Made by a program: the position numbers and the translations under genes
Shown here: piece by piece, positions 19,101 to 25,661 of the stretch
How positions within the stretch are numbered: position 1 is the first letter of the stretch
Layout: each line of letters starts with the position of its first letter
The notes under the pieces: generated by a model
What the model was told of the DNA's origin: nothing
Seen by the model: only the letters and a program-made list of their open reading frames with translations
The model's database searches: none
DNA from: a virus
Reading direction: 5' to 3' (one strand)
Length of the DNA stretch: 28,496 bases
Virus record (IMG/VR): IMGVR_UViG_3300032214_000799
Span: 1 to 28,496 of that record

Positions 19101-22100
19101 TCAATTCTATTAATTTTTCCAATAGAAATTGTAATCGGATCTAGAATTGCACCCCTTCCATTTTCAGAAAATACGGAAGTTATACCTGGAGATGTATCAT
19201 AGTATCTTCCTGGGGACTTTATTTCGACACCTTTAATTTCTCCAGTTGTATTTCTAGAATCTGTATAATATCTAAAATCTCCATCAGATTTAGTATATGA
19301 AATGCTCTCTGGATAATCAAAAATATTAAAAGTAAATGTAGTCTGACCTACACCAGTAATATTATGGAATCCATAATACGTACTCTGAGATAATAATAGT
19401 TTATTATTATCTAAAATATTATCACTATCAATTATAATTTCTTTTTTACTGATAAAATTATCGACTAAATCCACAGGAACTAGTCTATAATACAAACTAG
19501 AATTCAAGTTTTCGGTGCTTAATCTAACATATGAAGTTGAATCTACTCCAATTTTTCCAGAAGAAACTACATCAAATTTTGTAGAATCTTCAGATTTATT
19601 AAATTCTTCAGTGAAGTTTTCATTTGTATATAATTTAAATTCAAAAGCAGGATACGAAAGTGAACCTTTAGAATATGATAAAGAACTATCTGATAGATCA
19701 AAATCTACTACTTGATTTGAAATTATTGAAATTCTTGGATTAACTGCCGATATTGAACCAGTTGATGCACTAGTAAAATCCAACACCTCTGGAATATTCT
19801 TTGTTGCATTATAATAACTTGAAGTCAATTTGATTTTATCTTTATTAAATCTAACAACATAATATATTTCATCATTGACCAATCCACCAATATTTACAGA
19901 TGCATTGTAAATTACTTTTTCGCCGGTTGTGTATCCATGATTTTCTATCGTTATTGTATTGTTTATAATATCAACGTCAGAGGAATCAAATGTTCTTGGA
20001 TTTACAACTAATCTCCTGTTCTTATCATTGTATTTGACAACGACTGTAGTTGTTATTCCCGGAAGAACGTCAAGATAAACAACATCATTAACTTTCAATC
20101 CATGAGTTGATGCTGTAGAAACTGTAACAACATTTTTTGTATACTCTCCTGTTAAAACATTTGAATAATTAGTTTTAAAGCTATGATTTTTACCCGAACC
20201 CAGATTGGTAAAGTATAAAGTCGATGTAGTAATACTACTATCAATACCAACGAACTGTCCGGTTGAACCCAATCCAACTTTATTTGTTGAGATTCCAATT
20301 AAATCATTTGTAATCTTTGCAACGTAAATAGATTGATTGTCAGTTAGTTGGAAACTTGAAACGCCATCATTAGAAACAAAAATAGGAGATCCGCCATTAC
20401 TTGAATATATTAGTTCATCCCCAGTTTCCAAACTATGTGATGGTATATAAACAGTTTTTGTTGGAACAAAAATGTTGGTAATACCTGCACCTGGATTTGA
20501 GAAGTAAAGAGTAGATCCAACTCCTATTCCAAAAGAAGATCCAAGAGAAATTGTCTCAGATGGATTGAAATAAATTTCTCTATTGAATTTATAATTTATA
20601 TTACTGCTTCTAGGAGAATCAAATGTAAATTTTCTAGTCTTCTCATATAAAACTGTAGTCGCAGTATGAGAAGAACCTGCAGTTGAATCATACTCACGAA
20701 GAACTTTAACCCTAGAGGATAATTTGTCTATTGACAATATTTTTACTTTTTCATTATCGAGTTGGAAAATGTCATTTTCCCTCACATAAGGAAAATCCAA
20801 AGAACCATTTACATTAAAGTATGTAACAATACCAGTGGCAGTTGAAGTGCCTACTGGTTGTGATAAAATTATAGTATCAGATCTTACTCCTACTTGGAAA
20901 AGTTGATCAAATCCTGTTGCAGAAGTGCTTAAACCAGAAATTATAAGAATATCATTGTTGATAATATTATGAGGAGTTGAGCAGAATCCAATGAATTTGC
21001 CAGTAGAATTTATTGGATAGAATTCTACATCTTGAGCAAAAGTTGAAGCAAAACTTATCGTATTGACTTCTTTACCGACAAGATATGAAACTTCTGCGTA
21101 TGCGTCAGAACCACTAGTATTTGTATTATTAAATACAACTTTATCACCAATCTTATATCCATTTCCTCCAGTAGTTATACCAATATCTGATATACCGGAT
21201 AGTGAAATTGATTTTACCTTTGAAGAAGGTTCTTTTATGTCAATTGGATTAAAAAGAAAATCGTATTGAGAATTTAAACTTGTTAGATTATAAGGTGTGG
21301 TATTTCTGAGTAAATTGGTAGTTTTAAAATCAAATGTAAATTGATTTAAAGATTGATAATTTAATTCATTTGGTTTGGATTTAAAAGTATTACCTATTAA
21401 GTATGGGAAAGTTGGTTTTTTATAATTTTTAAATACACCAGAAGTCTCAGTTGAACCATTATTAATAGTTGCAAAATATGCATATGTTCCTTCGGGAAAT
21501 TCTGGTGTTATGCAGAATCTTCCATTGTGCTCATCCAGATCACCTGAATTATTAAATTGATAATCTTCTATAAAGAATCCTTCTGGATAAATTTTTTGAC
21601 CAGTTGATGATATTGGATCTGGTCTTCCAGAAGTTGTCAAAGATACATATCCAGAAACCATTTCTCTAACGGTTCCACCATCCGGTAAAGAATATCCATA
21701 TGGACCATATATTGGATTTCCATCATAAGCCCAACCAATTATGGGGGAATGGACTTTTGAAGAAACTTCCCTATTCCCAGAAATAGTTAAATCTGGAACA
21801 AATACCTTCTTACCGTTTACATAATCTATTCCAAAAACAGTTCTTCTTAGTTTTCTTGGAGCATATAAATGACAATATTGTAAACCAACATTGGTATATG
21901 ACGAAGTATCTATTACTCCATCATCTTCAAGTATTTTATTTGAATCTAAATTTTTCTCAACTTTATTAATAGTCCAAGATTTTATTTTACACTCTACTTT
22001 TAAATTTCTACCTGCAGGAATAACTTCGAGTGATGTTCCATTGGTATTAAATCCAACACCACCACTTACAACTTTTACTTCTGTTATTTTTCCATTATTA

Positions 22101-25100
22101 ATAATCGGAGTTAGTATTGCAGCAGTTCCTACTCCCAAAACATTAATGGTTGGAGATGCGGTATAATTAGCACCACTATTTAAAACAAGAACTTGTTTTA
22201 TTTGCCCATTGCTAATGATTGGTGTTAATTGTGCTTGAGAACCTATGCCCAAAACTACATTAGGTTGTCTTTCATAATTAATATTTTCCGAAGAACCATA
22301 TCCAACACCTGGATTTTTGACAAAAATCCCAGAAATGGAACCCCTAAAAATTGGTTGAACAATAGCATTAAAGTCTTGACCAGTAACTGTCGAAACTCCA
22401 ATTTTACCCTTTACCGATACAACAATATCTGGGTAATTGAAAACATGATCCGAAGATCCTATTGATGTTAGAGGTAATGTTTGATTTGTTCTATAATAAA
22501 AATCTTTATTTGTCGTAGCAATTCCAACCTGAGTAAGTTGGAATTGATTATCGTTAACTTTAACAACATAATATTGCTCATTACTAGTTAATCCACCAAT
22601 AGGAGAACCTAATGATGTATATTTAATTAATTCTCCACTATTATAACCATGATTTGCAATATTGACTGTATTTGATGCTGTGTTTATACCAGAAGGTGTG
22701 CATGATGTCTTTTTATTTTCATAATTAGAACCACCATTCAATACACTAAAACTTGCAATAGTTCTTTTTGCATTGAATGATTCTAAAACATGAACACCAA
22801 CACCATAAGAAGTTAAATCTACGGTATTGATACCCGAAATTGCATCATTAAAAGATTTGTGCAATTTGACCTTGTAAGAGTCCTGCACATTCACAAAATA
22901 TTGAGCATTTGTTGTTATTCCACCAACCGAAGTTTGACCCTCAGTTAAATATACGACTTTTTCAAAGTCTCTAAATTTATGGTATGAGGAAAAACCAATA
23001 GTATTATTGGTTAAATCTACTAATCCAGAAGATTCTACTGAATTAAAAGAAACTCTATGTCTAATCGATGTTAGATTTGGTTTTACAAAAGCACCTGATC
23101 CATTTCCACCGGTAATTGTGACAATAGGATCTTCTGTGTAATCAAATCCACCATCAATGATATCAATTCTTTCTAAAGATCCACTAACTTGAGAATATAC
23201 TTCCACTCCAAAACCAGTATCATCTTTTATTGAAATTGATGGTGGATTTATTACGTCATAATCTTCTCCACCATCAACTATGTTTATATTTTCTATGCCA
23301 CCATTATAAACTTTATCTTCTGATTTATAATTAAATGCCTCAACACCATTGACAAAAATTCCAATAGGACCAACAGGAGTTTCTGATATACTATCAAAAT
23401 TAGTTGGTATTGATTTTGCAATATTTTTAATGTATCTTTGTGGTGAAAACTCTAAAAACTGATTTTTAGTTTTTTTGAATATGTTGTTCGTTACGGTTGC
23501 TATACCAACAGAAATATATTTTTTATTGTATAGATCAAATCTACTATTTGATAATTTTATTTTTGTATTATCTATTTTTTCGACATAATATGTTTTTGGG
23601 AGTATTCCCAATGTATTAGATGGGTCAAAACTATCAATATATGTGATGGAATCTCCACTATAAAGTCCATGATAATTATTTGGATTTCCTGAACTTAAAT
23701 CAAGTACTTCTCCGCTAAAAGTACCATTGACTACAATATCTGTAGATTTTATGTTAATATTTTCATTCAAATAATTTGGCAAAGAATTTGATGTCACATA
23801 TATGTCTTCTAAATTTCTTATATAAACATTTTGAATATTTGCTGCATAAGAATTTATAGAAGAAAAATTAGAAAATTTTGGTTTTATAATATCCCTTTCA
23901 AGAACATATCTTAAATTTAAGTTGTCAATTTTTGGACCTTCAACACTTAAAGAATTTTCATTATTAATTCTAATAACTTTGAATGGGAGAGTGCTTCCGT
24001 TTGACGAAATTAAATTTGCAGTATCGCCAAGATAAAATGTATGTGGATCATATGTTATAAATTCATATGAAAAAACGTTTAAGGTCAAATTTATAGAATT
24101 TGGTCCCTTAATTTCCTTTACATTAAATTTATTTGCAATATTAAAAATCCAACCATTAGATAGTTGATTTGGTGCCTTATATCCTAATGTAACTGTTTTT
24201 AGTTTGTCACCCTTTGACATTAAATAATTATCTTGGTCATAAAATGCTCCAGAAAGAACACCTGTTATTTTTACTTTTACAGTATCATTTCCAACAACAG
24301 AGTATGCATACGCATCGTCTCTTATATCAGTTCCCTTTGGAATTTCTACAGTATTGGGTTGAATTAAATTAAATTGAGTTGAGTTCTCAGTAATATAAAG
24401 ATTTTTATATTCAACACCATTAACATTATAAACCAGAGTTCCCGAAACGGGAAATCCAATAGTAGAATCTACATCTAGAATATTATTATTAATTGAACAT
24501 TTTGAAGTCGATCTTGTTGAAGGATGTACCGAAAAAGATCCATAAACAGTTCCACTTACATTTAAATCTTTATCATAATCACTATCCAAACTTAAAACAT
24601 AATATGTCTTATTGGATCTTTGAATTTTTTCTACATTAGTTATTGTACCATATGCTTTTTGATAATCACTTTGCGCGTCCTGATATAGAGTTCTATTTAC
24701 AAGAGACAATGGATCTCCCGAAATAGATTCTGCAACTATATCTCTAGTAATCCTATATTTTGCATCTGATGGTTTTAAAAGAAAATCTCTTGGTTTTAAA
24801 ACCTCAACATTTTCACCAAAAAGAGCTCTAAATAAGACCTTATAAGAATCGTCAGTGCCTTTAGACTTATAAAAATCTTTTGCTTGTTTTATAAAATTTT
24901 TCTGATTTAATCCATCAGCAAATTCCCTGTCTTCAAATCCAGGAACTAATTGCTTTTTAAGTTTTGTTAAAAATTCTTTTAAAAGTAGAGAACTTAAGTT
25001 TTCAACTTTAGAATTATTTGAATGTGTTGATATTTCTGAGGTCGAAAATTCTAGTTGGTCTGGTCTATTTTCTGACCTATATGAAGTTATGCCACTAAAA

Positions 25101-25660
25101 CCTCTGGTACAATTCGTAAATGAAGTACTAGTTTTGTCTTTATAAAGAATGATTTCAGAATCAATCTTAATTATTCCATTCGAATCCGGAAATCCATAAG
25201 TTGATGCAACATTAATTGTATCATCAGTAAAATCAACATCACTTGTTAGAAAAGTTGATGATGGACTTTGAATAACAAATTCTAAAATATCTTCATTGAC
25301 AGCTTGTTGAGTTAAAGTTACTGCTGTGGTTTGAACAGTAAAATAATCTACATTTTTTTCTAATTTTGTTCCGTTTTTATATACAAGGAGATCATTTATA
25401 GAAAATCCACCACTAATAGAAAAATAAGATTGTGGTGATGTTGGTTTTATAGTTACAGTTCTACTAAAAAGAGACTCAGTTAGATTATCAATCTTTACAT
25501 ACTGATCAATATTCTGAAGAACATCAAGTGTTCCTCCTTTTCCTTCTAAAGAATTATAATACTCTTTTAGAAATTCACTTACAAGGGGATATTCCTCTCG
25601 TACAAAATCTGGAAGTTGACTTTGTACAATTGAACTAATTTTGACTCTTGTATTTGACAT
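13184..25660 (-). CDS. Giant gp7-position baseplate/virion protein, 4158 residues, mosaic of fibre-type modules
   Basis: The protein lies between gp6 and gp8, the place of T4 gene 7 (1032 residues). Residues 16-39 (LPDFVREEYPLVSEFLKEYY) and ~260-290 (FYKSKGTDDSYKVLFRALFG, then ENVEVL) resemble the C-terminal part of T4 gp7 as I recall it (FYSTKGIEASYKFLFKVLYN, EEVEIE). Between them are an SGGFSINDLLVYKNGTKL fibre-like module (~75-130) and an IIKIDSEIILYKDK...CTRGFSG module (~160-190). Downstream come glycine-rich GGxxYxxxP repeats; several HGYTTGExVxY...GGL...YYVV modules; a YHYH-type domain (~1270-1400, GWAYDGNPIYGPYGYS and DLDEHNGRFCI); three ~120-residue tandem repeats (~2657-2990); and two NGVRxxFPI/INxILQxP modules (~3285, ~3670). 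The C-terminus contains NFYGEFSWGKINTPTRK. Cysteine is rare. No frame breaks occur over 12.5 kb, so the gene is under selection. Structural role is likely; a wedge role equal to gp7 is inferred. Confidence 0.85.
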   Translation of the reverse strand: MSNTRVKISSIVQSQLPDFVREEYPLVSEFLKEYYNSLEGKGGTLDVLQNIDQYVKIDNLTESLFSRTVTIKPTSPQSYFSISGGFSINDLLVYKNGTKLEKNVDYFTVQTTAVTLTQQAVNEDILEFVIQSPSSTFLTSDVDFTDDTINVASTYGFPDSNGIIKIDSEIILYKDKTSTSFTNCTRGFSGITSYRSENRPDQLEFSTSEISTHSNNSKVENLSSLLLKEFLTKLKKQLVPGFEDREFADGLNQKNFIKQAKDFYKSKGTDDSYKVLFRALFGENVEVLKPRDFLLKPSDAKYRITRDIVAESISGDPLSLVNRTLYQDAQSDYQKAYGTITNVEKIQRSNKTYYVLSLDSDYDKDLNVSGTVYGSFSVHPSTRSTSKCSINNNILDVDSTIGFPVSGTLVYNVNGVEYKNLYITENSTQFNLIQPNTVEIPKGTDIRDDAYAYSVVGNDTVKVKITGVLSGAFYDQDNYLMSKGDKLKTVTLGYKAPNQLSNGWIFNIANKFNVKEIKGPNSINLTLNVFSYEFITYDPHTFYLGDTANLISSNGSTLPFKVIRINNENSLSVEGPKIDNLNLRYVLERDIIKPKFSNFSSINSYAANIQNVYIRNLEDIYVTSNSLPNYLNENINIKSTDIVVNGTFSGEVLDLSSGNPNNYHGLYSGDSITYIDSFDPSNTLGILPKTYYVEKIDNTKIKLSNSRFDLYNKKYISVGIATVTNNIFKKTKNQFLEFSPQRYIKNIAKSIPTNFDSISETPVGPIGIFVNGVEAFNYKSEDKVYNGGIENINIVDGGEDYDVINPPSISIKDDTGFGVEVYSQVSGSLERIDIIDGGFDYTEDPIVTITGGNGSGAFVKPNLTSIRHRVSFNSVESSGLVDLTNNTIGFSSYHKFRDFEKVVYLTEGQTSVGGITTNAQYFVNVQDSYKVKLHKSFNDAISGINTVDLTSYGVGVHVLESFNAKRTIASFSVLNGGSNYENKKTSCTPSGINTASNTVNIANHGYNSGELIKYTSLGSPIGGLTSNEQYYVVKVNDNQFQLTQVGIATTNKDFYYRTNQTLPLTSIGSSDHVFNYPDIVVSVKGKIGVSTVTGQDFNAIVQPIFRGSISGIFVKNPGVGYGSSENINYERQPNVVLGIGSQAQLTPIISNGQIKQVLVLNSGANYTASPTINVLGVGTAAILTPIINNGKITEVKVVSGGVGFNTNGTSLEVIPAGRNLKVECKIKSWTINKVEKNLDSNKILEDDGVIDTSSYTNVGLQYCHLYAPRKLRRTVFGIDYVNGKKVFVPDLTISGNREVSSKVHSPIIGWAYDGNPIYGPYGYSLPDGGTVREMVSGYVSLTTSGRPDPISSTGQKIYPEGFFIEDYQFNNSGDLDEHNGRFCITPEFPEGTYAYFATINNGSTETSGVFKNYKKPTFPYLIGNTFKSKPNELNYQSLNQFTFDFKTTNLLRNTTPYNLTSLNSQYDFLFNPIDIKEPSSKVKSISLSGISDIGITTGGNGYKIGDKVVFNNTNTSGSDAYAEVSYLVGKEVNTISFASTFAQDVEFYPINSTGKFIGFCSTPHNIINNDILIISGLSTSATGFDQLFQVGVRSDTIILSQPVGTSTATGIVTYFNVNGSLDFPYVRENDIFQLDNEKVKILSIDKLSSRVKVLREYDSTAGSSHTATTVLYEKTRKFTFDSPRSSNINYKFNREIYFNPSETISLGSSFGIGVGSTLYFSNPGAGITNIFVPTKTVYIPSHSLETGDELIYSSNGGSPIFVSNDGVSSFQLTDNQSIYVAKITNDLIGISTNKVGLGSTGQFVGIDSSITTSTLYFTNLGSGKNHSFKTNYSNVLTGEYTKNVVTVSTASTHGLKVNDVVYLDVLPGITTTVVVKYNDKNRRLVVNPRTFDSSDVDIINNTITIENHGYTTGEKVIYNASVNIGGLVNDEIYYVVRFNKDKIKLTSSYYNATKNIPEVLDFTSASTGSISAVNPRISIISNQVVDFDLSDSSLSYSKGSLSYPAFEFKLYTNENFTEEFNKSEDSTKFDVVSSGKIGVDSTSYVRLSTENLNSSLYYRLVPVDLVDNFISKKEIIIDSDNILDNNKLLLSQSTYYGFHNITGVGQTTFTFNIFDYPESISYTKSDGDFRYYTDSRNTTGEIKGVEIKSPGRYYDTSPGITSVFSENGRGAILDPITISIGKINRIEVEDIGFGYSSDTTLYPTAKLPQILKVNPLSIFKNIGVSSVGIDYTLSPNLVVIDSLTNSVVSDVDLQYDINTKTVTIVKNTEGLYNTSPRIIPTNNSNGIPISNVTYNSVTKDVTVEIGVNYSFGEIFPFNVGDRVLVEGVSVGSATTFKGYNSKNYDYALFTLKTVNPQYGGSGATIVYNISDYLTSTESPGIFDVENSAGTVVPEKYFPIFNPTLEKYKFNNGEKVTSGSSSGVVVNWNELTEELKISSVDQFEIDSLIEGESSKAKGTVISAEDFDAIYTIDSSALVKKGWINENGFLNNSFQVIPDNNYYQNFSYSIKSKVDYETWNESIGNLNHTSGFKKFGDLIIESVDSTSVGISTSQDNGDFSGLAEFISEVDLNCVNDFDLARERTLNIDSDYYSKEIILNSVSLQDEFQSIGNRVLSIDDISNQFSNLPSEQNYSNVDTFRLADFRSRKYITYVRDKRFTGVRQIYLVSLLHDNLEGYLNQYARSETLSDLGSFDFSIFGTEGTLEFYPLNYFYNNYDISVISYGIKDTSSGIGSTALGNLVDVRSSTTTVSAGTTAQTNIVGIGSTYLATKVLVQFSSTNGTYYQFDELTLLNDGTDVSILEYGRLSNASRVGYVGDGIGTYSAYISGSNINLDFTPNVGLGTTYVINTLRVSFAGTDVGITTGTISFDTSNIISSFVSISSSPSPSQTGISTYTKEYGSSYYIAVVEDTTNNEYQISELVVVDDETEAYLSEFGVVETSSGLGTFGVGVSTISGTTLNFTPNPDISVNVKVYQNSMRVVSTGNTFDSYGFTNASIDSDYGGFEGIFNSIKRSFDLYHKQTPIFERVFDASDSTLVDVTNNYVRIPKHFFVTGEELVYSPGNGSPIGIATTSIAGIGLTDQLPSSVFAIKLNDLNVRFASSAENALKAIPDPLIITSVGVGTTHFFTSKKQNTKCLISIDNYIQSPVVSTSTTTVLVKDAAFNVVELSLAGISSIFGGDLLKINNEIVKVNTVGYGSTNVFLVDRGWMGTEPETHSIGSTVTKITGNYNIIDNTIHFVEAPYGNSPIGTITNRPDDRDYTGITTRSTFNGRVFLRSGVEDSSEEPYNKNYIFDGLSEQFTGINTEFILKSSGSNVTGISTGGIVLLINNIFQEPQRLGSIDIVGNYKMYENAGITTLGFTGNISSTAYDVNTSSVPRGGVIVSVASTQGFGYQPLISAGGTSIVSVAGTISNISVGNSGSGYRSLEKYEIIAETSVSIGSGSTIIPITNERGVLSKLQYSSSNTVGISSILQNVPIVGFGNTYILIGSASTVSESIDSGTSVLITLDSPTSGLVDVGVKTASNGIVNYEFIGFATVSSGHISTNIIITNPGSGYTTSNPPVVVFDNPHSYDNIPLIYSSGYSGIGTQATINIVVGQGSSVVDFEIRNLGYAYKNSEVLTIPTGGLTGIPTDISKPFRNFELTIDQVFADLFSGWSVGDFQVIDKIENLFNGVRRNFPIKIDGVQTSIRARTGSNIDIQSVLLIFINDILQTPDEGYTFRGGSTFTFSEPPKEGDTCKILFYKGTGDVDVVFIDILETVKIGDDVRLNSDVLSLKEDDRLVTDIVASDLIQTNPYNGYGLSLDETLSRPLIWCRQTEDKIISGQEIGKNREIYEPSIQPTTNIIQSVGVAATEIFVQSVKIFFDDERENISDPNRAKIIITSQDVIVGASATAIVSTAGTISSVNLLSGGLGFSTDPTVIVGTPIGVGTTATIAASVTSGVVTSLTITNPGSGYTTSNPPQILIEYPSLKYEKIEDVSYEGDFGIIVGINTTSVGVASTAITFDLFVPTDSYLRDTNLTVGIATTGISGIKTDYYFTVFNSNIGMGVTSLDSSNNIVGVGTTCLDNVYQVASVSIAQTNVPGVGLTNVSRVTVSVLNYNGLSGMGYSNFYGEFSWGKINTPTRKIPQNFDSYNKSGISGLSTGAVIQRTNPLRYIGYTTTP
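13791..15029 (-). repeat. Pair of nearly identical DNA repeats inside the giant gene (13791-13832 and 14988-15029)
   Basis: On the plus strand the two ~42-base copies share tagtata-ccagaacctgg and the following atttgttat almost without change. Both encode ITNPGSGYTTSNPP in frame, and then diverge (VVVF against QILI). They are about 1.2 kb apart. The low divergence at DNA level suggests recent duplication or gene conversion between modules rather than ancient protein repeats. Confidence 0.75.
16700..17690 (-). repeat. Three tandem ~120-residue repeats in the giant protein
   Basis: Protein-level repeats starting near residues 2660, 2779 and 2912. The second and third align clearly: YQFDELTLLNDGTDVSILEY matches YQISELVVVDDETEAYLSEF, and later NLDFTPNVGLGTTYVINTLR matches LNFTPNPDISVNVKVYQNSM. 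The first copy is more diverged: IYLVSLLHDNLEGYLNQYAR, then LEFYPLNYFYNNYDISVIS. Each unit has a strand-rich head, a variable Gly/Ser middle and an F-T/Y-P-x-x motif, so each is probably one folded beta domain. The boundaries are by eye. Confidence 0.7.
21465..21850 (-). other. YHYH-type domain within the giant protein
   Basis: The segment encodes about residues 1270-1400. Its landmarks are GWAYDGNPIYGPYGYSLPDG, IYPEGFFIEDYQFNNSGDLD and EHNGRFCITPEFPEGTYAYF. The pairing of G-x-A-x-D-G-x-P-I-Y-G with DLDExNGR and a Tyr-rich end is the signature I know for the YHYH domain, found in secreted bacterial proteins and in marine phage structural proteins. The literal YHYH stretch is replaced here by TYAYF, so the motif histidines are absent. 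Function is unknown; a binding or metal role should not be assumed. Confidence 0.7.
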
Positions 25661-25661
25661 A

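Noticed and set aside
21891-22465. Plus-strand frames within the giant gene (21891-22166, 22229-22465)
   Set aside because: They are shadows of the repeat-rich minus-strand gene, with no translation signals.
13184-25660. A diversity-generating retroelement acting on the giant fibre-like gene
   Set aside because: I found no reverse transcriptase, no template repeat with adenine-specific differences and no C-type-lectin-like target at the C-terminus.
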